A stretch of 64,000 nucleotides of DNA, taken from Taxillus chinensis (Eukaryota > Streptophyta > Magnoliopsida > Santalales > Loranthaceae). Numbering within the stretch: position 1 is the first letter of the stretch; every line of letters begins with the position of its first letter. Shown piece by piece: positions 41,079-52,358 of this stretch. A model generated the notes under the pieces. It searched no databases. It worked only from the letters and a program-made list of their open reading frames with translations, and had not been told where the DNA came from. The stretch is from NCBI GenBank assembly GCA_023512835.1, contig CM042090.1:47633321-47697320 (forward strand), given 5' to 3'. A program made the position numbers and the translations under genes.

Positions 41079-41546
41079 TGTCATCACCGGTTTTCGTCCG
41101 GGCTGTAACCGAATGATGAAATGTACAGAGTTGTCACCAACGGTTTTTAGGGGTGCAGTTGGTGACCTAAAATGTGGGTGGTCTACATTACCAGAGATAA
41201 GGGTTCGGGGGTTGGTTACGTGTAGGGAAGGATTAGCACCCCTACAATGCCCTTTCGGTACCTATAGGAGGAGGAGGTTTCTATTTGTTTTTCACTGTTT
41301 TGACTAAGTGAAGACATTATTGTTTTCCTAAAGTCTAAGTTTTTTATTTGGCTAAGTTGTTTGTCAAAGTTATGGTTAAAATTAATTTATCCTAAATTTC
41401 TAAAGGGAATCCTAAAAGTTTTGTTTCGCTTTTTTGTTTGAAGTAGAAAATGAAATCCTAAGATTTTGGTTTTTTTTGTTGAAAATATTTTTTTTGTTTT
41501 AATTGTTTTTACCTTTTTTTGTTTTTTTTATATAAAAAAATGTTTT
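41079..41546 (-). repeat. Tat-like 5' LTR, truncated by insertion
   Basis: The 3' end of the LTR only, matching the starts of 11164 and 13517 block for block. It is broken at 41547 by a plus-strand Sirevirus LTR; the remaining LTR must lie beyond the window or be lost. Confidence 0.75.
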
Positions 41547-42971
41547 TGTTGGATCAAGCCCAGGATTTGGATGATGCAGATAAAACCTTATGTAATTTGA
41601 TCTGAGATATTAGTTGTTTTATCTTAAGTTGTTGCAGAAGATATGATCCTAATCTGGACTTACACTCGTGAGAGCATAGCTAAGGACAGGATACATAATC
41701 CTGATCCAGATAAGAGTGAGTATCGTTAAACACTTGGTAAATAACCAAGTCACACTTTATACGAAATATGGATCATTCGTGCGGACTAAACACTTAAAGC
41801 TACAGACTAAGGATTTTGCGTCTTAGAGTTTAAATGAACTAAGTCTAAATAGATGCAGAATAAGAATCCAAGTCTACAACTCACATGGAGTAAGAGAAAG
41901 TCTTCGCAGAATAAAAAGCTAAGTTTTCCACTGAAGCAGACCAAGGATAAGAAGACACGGAATAAGGATCCAAGTCTTTCATAGATGCGGAGTAAGGAAG
42001 TACTTGTGCAGAACAAGGACCCGAGTCCTTTGTTCGCACGGAGTAAGGAAACTAGATGCGGAGTAAAGAATCTAAACCAGTTACTCATGCGGAGTAGGGA
42101 TGTACTGACACGGAGTAAGCCATCCGATCCTTCAGCTCATGCGGAGTAAGGAACTCTTGCGGAGTAAGAAAGCGGTGATGTGGAGTAAGCTCTCCGACCT
42201 TCTCATTCATATAGAGTATGGAAGCGCTGACACGGAATAAGGATTCCAATACCAAACTAACATGGAGTAAGCAACCAATGATACGGAGTAAGGATCCGAG
42301 CCTCATTAACACGGAGTAAAGAACTTTACGACGGATTAAGAAGACGTTGCTTCAACTTATCTCTTCGCATTCAAAGTCACCAGCTCGCTGTGTCCCGATG
42401 TAAGACAAACTCATCGATAACCTAAAGCATCTTACACGTTGATCACATGGATATGTGGACACAACTTTAACTGCACTCGGGTACTCACAAAGACACTTAT
42501 GTTTTACAAACCCAAGATCTTGAGCCCTACATCCGCAGCATTCAAGGCAGAGAGAATTCCGAGGTACAGTCAATGTTGCACATTGCTCGGAAGAACAAGT
42601 TCCAAGATTGTCTCTTAGGGATGTCTATATACATATATATAACAACACTTGTATTTTAGTTTTAGTTGATGTTCGTGAGTTTGTAATAAGTGTGTATGCA
42701 CAAGAGCTCATTGAGATCATAGAGGCTAGTGTGTGAGTCATTTGTAAACAGAGTGTAAGAGAGTTTTAGAGTAGATCGAAAAGCTTTACTAGCTTTAATC
42801 TGCTTCTATTTTGTTGTACTTATCAGTTGATAATAAAACAAAATACTTCCACTATCTGGTTATCTTCCGCATTGATTATATCACTTAACCAAATAAGTGT
42901 TGTGCCAAGAGTAAAAAAAAGAGTTTCGAGAAGAGCTTATTCACCCCCCTCTAGGCTCCTAGGGACCAACA
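41547..42971 (+). repeat. Sirevirus 2 5' LTR
   Basis: TGTTGGATCAAGCCCAGG to GGGACCAACA, 1425 bases. It carries degenerate CGGAGTAAGGA units (41860-42340), the reverse of the TTACTCCG module. TGGTATCAAAGCAAG, the iMet-type primer site, follows at 42975. Confidence 0.92.
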
Positions 42972-42973
42972 AG

Positions 42974-42990
42974 TGGTATCAAAGCAAGTT
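42974..42990 (+). promoter_or_regulatory. Primer binding site of Sirevirus 2
   Basis: TGGTATCAAAGCAAG two to three bases after the LTR; initiator-Met type with one or two substitutions. Confidence 0.85.
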
Positions 42991-43032
42991 CTACCTGCTC
43001 AAAGTAGAGATCCCACTCTTTCTCTCTCAACA

Positions 43033-43404
43033 ATGGCCGAAGAGAGCAGCATGCTATTCAACACTCGCCTTAACTCCGGAGGTGCACAAGAGCCTCTCCC
43101 AAATCGAAGTAGCAGTGAAAATGTCAATCCACCTCAACCTGTTGCTGCCCCTGCTCCTTAACCACGGAGTTCTAGTTTCACTCTAACCAAACCAAAATTT
43201 ATACCTGAGCTTTTCTCCTAGTGGAAAGCTCGCATGAAGATGTTCATGGTATGTCATGATCATCTCATGTGGCCGTGTCTTCATTAGGAGTTACCAATTC
43301 CGATGACTATCGAAAAACATGGAGTTAGAAGGCCAAAGACGGATGCTAAACTTACCTATGATGAAAGAGCCTGGCAGTGTGCTAGCGAGAAGGCTCTGGC
43401 ATAC
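43033..43404 (+). pseudogene. Sirevirus 2 gag, part 1
   Basis: MAEESSMLFNTRLNSGGAQ start, a stop near 43160, a frame change, then capsid text (KMFMVCHDHLMWPCLH, DERAWQCASEKALAY). It is cut by the solo LTR; the protein resumes after 46626. Confidence 0.85.
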
Positions 43405-44429
43405 TGTTAGATCCTATTTTGTCCGGGTCGGACACATTTTATCAAATTCAATTTTCCTTCTATGTCGCTTCGCTTTGTTGAAATTTTGCAGAACGACGGA
43501 GTCGTGACCGTTGAGCTGCAAATGCCCGATTTCGAGAAATTATTTGAACGGCCTCCAAATGCTAGAGAATTAGTCCTGGGCGATAGAAAATCAAATTTGA
43601 GGATCAACGCAATCGATCGCGCTCAATTTTGAGGTCAAACGAAGAAGATATAGTCAAAATAGCGTTCGGACCGCCATTGGGGGTCAAAACGGTAATTGAC
43701 CTTTCACACGGCACTCCAGATCAGGTCACGAACCTCATTTTCCTATTTTACTCGTCGTTCTGAGAATTTTGACATATATATTGTATAGATTAGCTTCCGG
43801 GGCCTTTTTGGATAAAAAAAAATTATTTTTTCGGTAATAAATAACATCGGTACAGGCTTGCTATAAAAATGAGATCGTTTTCAAATAAAGTTGACACGGG
43901 GTCGGTTGTCACGACACCCCGAGTCCAAAAATAATTTTTTCGAGACGTTTTGAAATTCGGTTTGCCCTGCCGATCCCAAAAACCGAAGGACACCGATTAA
44001 AAACTCAAAAACAAAAATCATTTTCTTTTTCTTGGGTTTTCCCGCCTGTCTCGCCACGTGTCACACTGTTTAAAAAAGAAGAAGAAGAAAGAAACATAAA
44101 ACAAAACAAAAAAAATTACAACCCAACGCGTCGACCTTATCCCTTCCCCCCAGCCACTTTGTCTTCTTCCTCTCCCTTTCTCTCTCCCACGCACGCTGCA
44201 TCTCCTCCCCACCACGGCTGCCGCGGACCACTAGGCCACCACCCACGCCCGGCCAACCCATACCAAGCCGTGACCACCGGATCCCCATACCGGCGCCATC
44301 CCTCCAGCGCATCAAACCCAACCCGCCTTCAACCATGGTTTTTCCATCTCTCTCAAACGAAACCTCACATCTAACCCGACACCAACTCCAGGCCGCCGCT
44401 CCAACCCCCTCCTCAAACCCTAGCCTCTC

Positions 44430-44445
44430 GAATCTATATAAAGCT
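44430..44445 (+). promoter_or_regulatory. TATA box of the giant LTR
   Basis: TCTATATAAAGCTCTCTC lies in the second third of the LTR and is a textbook plant core promoter; activity not shown. Confidence 0.55.
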
Positions 44446-45829
44446 CTCTCTCCATTGTTCCTGGCTCTCCAGGCTCAATCTCTCCCTAAAAAAAAAGTCC
44501 CAATACCTAGAACCCAAACTCTCCATCCCTTCTCCGTCCGAAAAATCTCACCCAAAACCATCACCCCCCTTGGCCGGAATCCACCGCTGGCCATTGACCC
44601 TTTCTCAATATCACCTCTCCAATCGAAGCCACCCCTTTTCCCTAACCTCCACCGCTAAAGATCCTTCACCCACGACGTCCATCACCAAAGCCTTTTCCCA
44701 CAACACCGAAAGCAAACACCTCCCCTTTGCTCCCTTTGACAGGCGTCATACTTGCCGGTCACTGTGGAGCTAGACGCCACTGCTACAACTGTTCGTTTCA
44801 TGGTCACCACGGGAAGGGCGGAGGACTCCTGGATTCGTTCCGAGGCATCGCGATAGTGACGGAGGCACAGGGAGACGCTGAAGTTCACCATCACCGTTGA
44901 AAATCAGTGCAGAGGCACCCAGTTCGTGCGTAAGAGAATGTTTGTCACGTGGAGAAGACGTAATTTCGGTAATGTTCCCTCTTTTTAATGCTTTGGCTCT
45001 ATGATGTTCTTTAATGATGCTTTTTTTGTTTGGGATTGCTGAACCGTATATTTGAGTGCTTGTATGAATGTCGATTGGAATCTATGTCGACTGGAATCTA
45101 TCCATGCTTTTTGATGTTGTTGTATGATTGTTGGCCTTTGACAATGGATTTACAGCTCTTGTTCTGTTCCTTATCTGCTCCTGTTCGTGTTTATCTCATT
45201 TTGTTTTCCAAGATGGTGAATGCGTGTCCGAATAAGTGTAAACAACGTGCTTGTGGTTGTCCGTCTGTAATAGATGTATGAGTGCCCCATTTGTAATATG
45301 TAACCAGGTATAGTAAAAAAGGGAGAAAGAAAAAAAGAGAAAAGTAAAAGAAAAAAAAGGAGAAAAAAAAACAAAAAAAGGAAAAGACAACCAAAAAGAA
45401 AAGGGTGAGTTTGCTTTTATTTTGATGTATGTCACAATCACACACAATGTACTTTTGTTTGTTTGTTTTTAATTCGTATTGTTTTTAACAAAAAAACTAT
45501 TTTTCAAATTAAAAAAAAGTATTTTAAAAACCAAAAAAATGTTTTCCAAACGAACAAAAAATGCTTTCAAAAAAAAAATTCTTAAAAACATTTTTAAGTA
45601 TTAAAAAAATTCCTTTCTTAATTGAACATGTTTCCAAACAAAGAAGGTTTTCCAACCAAAAAAAAAACTTTTATTGTAAATAATTAAGTATGAAAAATGT
45701 TTAAAAAAAAACCTTCCTTTCAATTAAACATAAAAAATCATTTTAAAAAAAACCTTTTGAAAAAAGAAAAAAAAAAGTAAAAAAAGTAAGCAAAACATTT
45801 TCAAACACTTCGGTTTTTTTAAAAAAATT

Positions 45830-46010
45830 TTTGGCTTTCAAACAAAAACATTTTTTTAAACACTTGGGTTTTTTGGCTTTCAAAGAAAAACATTTTTTTA
45901 AACACTTGGGCCTTTTTTGCTTTCAAACATTTTTTAACATTTGGTTTTTTCAATATTTTGGGCTTTCACACACAAGTATTTTTAAACACTTGGGCTTTTC
46001 AACACTTATC
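45830..46010. repeat. Tandem repeat, about 45 bases
   Basis: Three to four units of GGCTTTCAAA..AACATTTTTTTAAACACTTGGG, decaying to the right. Confidence 0.75.
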
Positions 46011-46626
46011 TTTCTTTTATCATTCCTTAGCCTTGCTAGAAGTATTTAGTTTAACACTTACGATTAATTTAACTTTACTTTTTCCTTTAACCTTTTAGAT
46101 AATTTAGATTTAAATTCACATAGTTAAATAACAAAAAAAAAACACAAAAACAAAAAAAACACAAAAACAAAAAACAAAAAATAAAAAAACAAAACAAAAC
46201 AAAAATGGAAAAATCAAATTGCTAGAACTCCCTTAGATGCTTAGGACAATTGACCAATTGGATCTCATTTCAATTTCAACAAATAACTTAGGAAAATAAA
46301 AGGAGTAGACTTTTAGGCTATATGTAAATTTCATATGACCTTTAGGCTAATGCACTTTAGGTTAAATAATTAAAAACAAGTCAGAAACCTCCAATTCCTA
46401 ATATAGGTACCGAAAGGGCATCGGGGGAGTGCTATTCCTTCCCCACGCGTAACCGACTCCCAAGCTCATCCCTAAGCAGCATAGATATCTTCCTTTTAGG
46501 TGACCAATCGCACCCAAAAACGGTTGGTGGCGACTCTGTATTTTTTCACCATTCGGATGAAGGTTGGGGGCACCCACACCTTAAAAGCGGTTTTCCTCCC
46601 GGACGAAATCCGGTGATGACACATAC

Positions 46627-47307
46627 GTTACATCGTCTTTGGACTCTGAAGCTTTCACGGATGTCTAGGGCTACACGACAGCGAAAGTTGTCTGGGATAA
46701 GCTGACAATCCCTTATGAGGGAAGTTTGTCCTAAATGCAGAACGTCATCTGTGCTCTCAGGTAGAACTTTGAGAGCTTCAATCACAAACGTGGCAAATCC
46801 CTCGAGAGCATTTATCAGAGATTCAGCAAGCTCATCCCTGAGCTGAAAACTGTCAATGATCACTACACTCAATTCCAAATCAATGACAAGTTTTTTTGCT
46901 TGTTGTCGGATCGCTACTACTCAAAGCAGCTCCAAATGTAAGATAACAAGAACTGGCAGTATGTTCCCCTTGAAGAACTATATGGAGAGTTACGGACTCA
47001 TGAGGTCAGGTTCAAATACACTAACCGAGATGAGAAAATAGCTCGAAAAGAAAAGGGGGTAGCTTTCAAAGCTACAGAATGTCTCAGCATACTGCGGAAT
47101 GATGATACGGAAGAGTCAGAGAACTCTGACTGTGATATTGAAGAAAAAATAGCTCTTCTATTCAAATCCTTTGAGCGATTCCTGCGGAAAAGCAGAAAAG
47201 GATTCAGAAGAGGCTCCTCATCATCATCCCGTAGGAAGGAGCGATCGGAGTCGAGTTCCCAAGAATGCTACAACTGTGGGAAACCCGGTCACTGGGCCAA
47301 GGATTGT
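46627..47307 (+). pseudogene. Sirevirus 2 gag, part 2
   Basis: Continues directly from the break with VTSSLDSEAF, through YEGSLS-type capsid text, to the first zinc knuckle CYNCGKPGHWAKDC. Several stops are present. The following LTR cuts it within the knuckle. Confidence 0.8.
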
Positions 47308-48735
47308 TGTTGGTCCCTGGGAAGCCTAGAGGGGGGTGAATAGGCTCTTATCGAAACTATTTTCTTTCTCTTAGGCACAACACTTAACTGGTTAAAAGAG
47401 ATAATCAATGCGGAAGATAACCAGTAGTGGAAGTATTTTGTTTTATTATTAACTGATAAATACAACAAAATAAAAGCAGATTAAAGCTTGTAAAGCTTTT
47501 CAATCTACTCTTACAACTCTCTTATACTCTGTTTACAAAAGGCTCACACACTAGCCTCTATATCTCAATGAGCTCTTGTACACATTATTTTTTGAACTCG
47601 TGAATGATCGACACATTCAACACACATATAATGTACAAGTGTTACAATATATATAAAAGCATCCTTGATAGACAATCTTGGAACTTGTTCTTCAAGACTA
47701 TGTGCAGCATTGACTGTACCTCGGAATTCTCTCTGCCTTGAATGCTACGGATGTAGAGCTCAAGGTCTTGGGTTTGCAAAGCATAAGTGCCTTTGTGAGT
47801 ACCCAAGTTCAGTTAAAGTTGTGTCCACATATTCGGGTGATCCACGTGTAAGATGCTTTAGGTTCTCAACAAGTTTGTCTTACATCGGGAAACAGCGAGC
47901 TGGTGACTTTGAATGCGAGGAGATAAGTTGAAGCAACATCTTTTTAATCTAGTGCAAGGTTCCTTACTTCGTGTTAATGAAGTTCGGATCCTTACTCCGT
48001 GTCAGTGATTGCTTACTCCGTATCAATTTAGTATAGGAATCCTTATTCCGTGTCAGCGCTTCCTTACTCCGTAAGAATGAGAAAATCGGAGTGCTTACTC
48101 CGCATCAGCTCTTTCTTACTCCGCAAGAGTTCCTTACTTCGCGTGAGTTAAAGGATCGGATGGCTTACTTCGTATCAGCATATCCTTACTCCGCATGAGT
48201 AACAGGTTCAGATTCCTTACTTCGCATCCAGTTTCCTTACTCCGTGCGAATAAAGACTCGGGTCCTTATTCCGCACAAGTCGTTCCTTACTCCGCATGTA
48301 TGGAAGACTCGGATTTTTTACTTTGTGTCTTTTTTTCCTTAGTCTGCTTGAGTGGAAGACTTAGCCTTTTATTCCGTGATGACTATGTCTTACTCCGTGC
48401 GACTTGTAGACTAGGATTCTTACTCCGCATCTATTTGACTTGGTCCATTTAAGGTGTTGGGCGTAGTTTCCTTAGTCCGTAGCATTAAGTGATTAGTCCG
48501 CATGAATGATCCTTATTCCGTATGAAGGAGAGACTTGGTTATTTACCAAGTGTTTGACGACACTCACTCTTGTTCGGATCAGGATTATGTATCCTGTCCT
48601 TAGCTTTGCTCTCACGAGTGTAGGTTCGGATTAAGATCATATCTTCTGCAACAACTTAAGATAAAACAACCAAAGTCTCAGATCAAATTATATAGAGTTT
48701 TATCTACATCATCTAAATTCTGGATTGATCTAACA
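47308..48735 (-). repeat. Sirevirus 3 3' LTR
   Basis: Plus strand TGTTGGTCCCTGGG to GATCTAACA, 1428 bases. A TTACTCCG array lies at about 47960-48500. Followed by ATCTCCCCCAATT, the reversed polypurine tract. Confidence 0.92.
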
Positions 48736-48881
48736 ATCTCCCCCAATTATAAATATACCAAAACCCTTTGTAATCTGATCCGGTAAGCGAAGCACGAAGA
48801 CAATGTACAGAATAGAAATAACTTCCATTTTCATTACATCGGCAACAAAGTACAAATCAGCCTTAATACATGAATTTTACA

Positions 48882-51610
48882 TTAAGGTACATAAGGCTTA
48901 CTATACTTGAAGATCATTGTTGCTGCCTTCTCTCTAAGCTCCATTGTCTGCTCCATTATATAATTGCGGGTGTTATTCCATCTTTTATCCACCTTTATAA
49001 GTGATTTGATGAAGAAGCAGACAAAGGCTCCACAGTTATCTCCATCCGGCTTTTGCGGCACTTATTTCTTATTTCGGACCGACGCCTTCAACTTTTCATC
49101 TAGAGCCAGGCGAGTCAGGCCCATTTCTTCATAGAGTCTGGATTGCTTCACTGCTTCAGTCAGTCAAAGACGCAAAGGTTCCCATTGATTCTTTCTTATA
49201 CTGTTATCCACAACCTGATGAGAATCAATTAGGATCAACTACTTGGAGTGAATCATGAAAGCAACCAGCATGAAGTGCGGCGACAAAATCTGGTACGGAA
49301 TGAGGATAGTTGAAAGATTCTTCCAAGGTTTGCTGTCCTCAACAGTCCCGTCGATGAAGGTTCGGATGAAGGTTACTTCTGGAAGATATCCTTCAGACCA
49401 ACAAGGCACAATATCAAATATGTGTCCGTCTTTGTAGAGAGACGGAAATAGCCTCATCTCCATCTTAACTGCTCGAGAGAAGTTCTCTATGTCTTCTGTG
49501 GTGAATAGGCCTTTCTCGGAACAAAGAGTCTTAATGTCTTTAGGAGAGAAGGGGTATAAGTCAGAAAGACATCTTCGCTCGGCATTGGATGCGGCATACT
49601 TAGACATTTCGAGAAAAACAATTCCATCTGCATCAAGTGGATCACGATCCACATATGATGGGAGGAAGGTGTTAGCCGTTGATGGAGAGGTGGAAGGAGG
49701 AGCTGCATTGGAGGAGCTAGGCTGAGAGAAACGGACGCGTTTGGGAATGGTAACTCCTGGAAGAGGATGTAGTGAAGATGCAGCCCGCTTCTCAGCATGA
49801 GCTGAGGAAGGTGCAGGAGGATCGGATGGCACGTTCTCCCCCGTTTTGGCAGATCGCCGAGGAGTAGTAGGGGGATGAGCCATCGTGTGCGCCAAGTCCG
49901 TGAAAGAGGTAGATAGTGAATGGATGGACAAGGCCATGAGATCCATCTTCTTCTCGTTGGAAGTGGAGGAGTCGGTTAGGGCGGAGAGGAGTTGGGTGCT
50001 TAGAGCATCAACCTTGGCGGCGATGGCAGAGATCTGGGTGCTTTGGGCTTGGGCGTGGTGGTCCAGCTGAGCGGAGAGCACAACATCGGAGTGAACCGTG
50101 CCAAACGAGGCACGTCCAAGTGCCAACTCCGGGGCTTTGGAGGACTCCCCCACAGGAATTGGTGCAGGTGTGCGCTGGGTAGAGGAGTCAGTAGGAGTAG
50201 AGGGAGCGTCAGCAGCAGCAGCAGGGGGGACGTCCGGAGCATCGGAGGCATCCGGAGCAGCAGATCCACTTTGACCAGAGAGGTCAACTACAGGGATGGC
50301 TGCGGCAGGAGAGGCAGGCCAGACCTCTGCAGGAGAAGGAACTCGTGCGTCATGGGCCGGTCCGGAGGAAACAGTAAAGGGAACGTCCGGAATGTGGGCT
50401 GGTGTAAGGTAGCCGTGGTCCAGGTTCCAGATGATCATATCCTCCGGGGTTTGGGTGTGTTGGGCATGAAACACCCAGATGTCATTGTCAGGGATGGAGG
50501 CGGTGCAGGTGAGGCTAAAATGGAACCATAGGTTCGTTAAGGTGTCGTGGGAGAGGTGGTCAAGGTAGTCATGAGGTTGAGGAAGTGGAGGCAAGGGAGC
50601 TTCCGGAGGAGAAGGAGGGACATCTGACATTGTCATAACAACTGTAGCATCAACAGCAGCAGCAATAATGGGTGAGTCGGGTGCGGGGACATCAGCGGGA
50701 GAACGAGCTGGAGAATCAGCCGGATGAGGACTTGGCTGAGAGGGCCCTGCAACCTCGGATGGTTCAGGACAGACACTGTGTTGGGAGGTTCGAGAGATGG
50801 AGGGTGCAACAATGGACCGAATCCGGGAGGACCGGTGAGCAGAGCTGACTTTGGGGGCATAGCTGTCGGCTGGGTCACCAACCGAACTGCCCTGTTATTC
50901 CGAGGCGGGAAGGAGGCGGAGGGTAGCAGAAGGCCGGCATGCTGTCATGGTCCCATCAGGCGTAAGATGCCGACGATAGTAAGCCTGGGGGAAAGGGATA
51001 GTGCCACTTCCGTTGAAATGGGACGGACACAGATACCTGAAGACAATGCTGAGAATCTGCCCGAAAGATTGGTTCTTTGGACCATTCTTCAGCAATCGGA
51101 ACAAGAAGGTTCCCCAGTCCATCAGGAGACCCTCAAAGACTCCGTACATGGCCAGGAGGAGGTCATACGGAACAGAGTCCAAAGCGGATATGCGAGCCAG
51201 TAGACACTGGCTCAGAATGGTCGCCATACAACAGTAACGACCTTGGAAGGACTTCACCTTGTATTCCTTCCCCTTATAAGTGCAGCCCTTGGAAGCTGCC
51301 ATTGATTCTGGGTCTGGGTGCTGAGGTTCACCGGGGGGTAGGTTGAGAGCGGCACGGAGGACGGCGGAGGTGATGGCAATGGATTCACCCCGAACGTGGA
51401 AAAGGATGGAATCAGTGGTGCAGTAGATGCATTGTTAGTACTCAGAAATGTTGTCTATAAGAAGATCGACGAGATTTGAGACCAGGTTCAGAATGTGGGA
51501 GGCTTCCAGGAGGGGGCGTAGGTCTAGAAACCAAGCCGGAGGATCGGAGATAGCAGGCCAATCGACCAGATGGCCAGATTAACGCTAGAAAAAGAGGTCT
51601 TGGGTGCCAT
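48882..51610 (-). pseudogene. ORF3, second copy, with Ulp1-like domain
   Basis: Same architecture as at 24594-27331. The ATG at 51610 starts a poorly preserved N-terminus. HVRGESIAITSAVL then LNLPPGE match the transposon/envelope-like motif. A conserved block follows (VKSFQGRYCCMATILSQCLL, DWGTFLFRLLKNG), then the Ala/Pro-rich linker and a 465-codon open stretch (50636-49239). The C48 domain keeps ILIDSHQ and PQKPDGDNCGAFVCFF, so the Gln and Cys positions are retained. Breaks include stops near 51430, 50893, 49240 and 49070 and small frameshifts. It ends in KYSKPYVP, as does copy 1, 147 bases from the LTR. Confidence 0.78.
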
Positions 51611-52358
51611 TTCGATTGAGAGTGAGAGGAAAAAGGAAGGTAGGCCTTGTAGATTGGAAGAGCGACAAGGATTTAGGGATTTAGAAATGTAAACTCGCGT
51701 TACATGGTAAAAGCCATTATATAAGACCGAGTCCGTGGTTGCCAGCGGATCTAGGGATTAAGCGAGAGGAATAGTGATCCGCCTGACAAGCTGATGTCAT
51801 TAATCTTGATACTTGAGCGCCTCCGAATTTAAGAGTGACATGGAGGCCGCAGGGTCAAGTATTTATGACAGCTGTAAGCCTTCTTCCGGAACATTGTCTA
51901 TCTTGAGACTTACATTTGAATAGACCATCATTATTCCTCCTCAAAAACACGCGATATAAAGTAAGACATGGTTTATCGCGGCTTGAGAGTTCCAAGTGTC
52001 TAGAGGAATTGAACCGACGATTATCCGGATGAAAAATAATCCGTAGAAGAATATCCGGATGATCAACAGAGTGTGTCCGTAGAAACAATATGGTAAGAGA
52101 GAAAATGATTCCTTTGCTGTCTTGAAGTCGAAGAAGGACAAAGTACCATAACACTTCATATCCGAGACTTCAGACAAGATATGTTGGTGAGAATGCAAAG
52201 TGAATAGGAACCTGTAGCTTCACAAAGATACACTAAAAAAAACAAAGAGCTTGACAGGTTGGGATTAGTACGGATGTAAATAGATATGGGAGAGTTGCAT
52301 AATCCGAACTAAGAAAAAAACAAAACTTATGCATTAAAAATGAATGTGAGATGCATAC
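51611..52358 (-). other. Sirevirus 3 spacer upstream of ORF3
   Basis: Non-coding text similar in place and partly in sequence to 27332-28100 of element 1 (shared phrases such as TTTATCGCG and GATTCCTTTG). It ends with CATAC at 52354-52358 before the Gypsy LTR. Confidence 0.6.

Larger units (their letters stand above)
11164..41546 (-). mobile_element. Non-autonomous Tat/Ogre-like Gypsy element, split by nested insertions
   Basis: Read on the minus strand, the 5' LTR remnant (41546-41079) ends GGTGATGACA. It is followed by a primer binding site of the TTGG..ACTCCGCTGGGGAC type, which I recall from Tat/Ogre elements. A leader and a gag pseudogene (19829-18390) follow, and LTR sequence returns at 16080-11164. 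No reverse transcriptase, RNase H or integrase lies between gag and the left LTRs (16080-18390), so the element depended on others. An Athila-like element (20593-40758) interrupts its leader with a 5-base duplication. Confidence 0.75.
43405..46621 (+). mobile_element. Giant solo LTR (Tat/Ogre-like), CATAC duplication
   Basis: 3217 bases from TGTTAGATCC to GGTGATGACA, flanked by CATAC at 43400-43404 and 46622-46626, inside Sirevirus gag. The last 200-250 bases match the LTR ends at 11164, 13517 and 41079; the rest differs, so it is a separate subfamily. A TATA motif (TCTATATAAAGC, about 44433) precedes a CT-rich transcribed-type region. A/T homopolymer-rich text follows, with short tandem repeats (about 45830-46010). 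No internal region is present, so it arose by LTR-LTR recombination. Confidence 0.85.
41547..47307 (+). mobile_element. Sirevirus element 2 (5' LTR and gag), broken by nested insertions
   Basis: LTR, primer site and gag are in the plus direction. Its gag is split by a solo LTR (43405-46621) and cut at 47308 by a minus-strand member of the same family. The LTR is related to that of element 1 but clearly diverged, a second subfamily. Confidence 0.85.
47308..52358 (-). mobile_element. Sirevirus element 3: 3' LTR plus ORF3 region
   Basis: Minus-strand element of the same subfamily as the one it interrupts. On the minus strand the order is ORF3 (51610-48882), polypurine tract, LTR (48735-47308). 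Pol should lie upstream, but the sequence is cut at 52359 by a Tekay-type Gypsy. Confidence 0.85.

Noticed and set aside
43400..43404. Both the solo LTR and the Tekay element have CATAC as target duplication
   Set aside because: A 5-base coincidence between two different element types; no wider shared target motif was visible.
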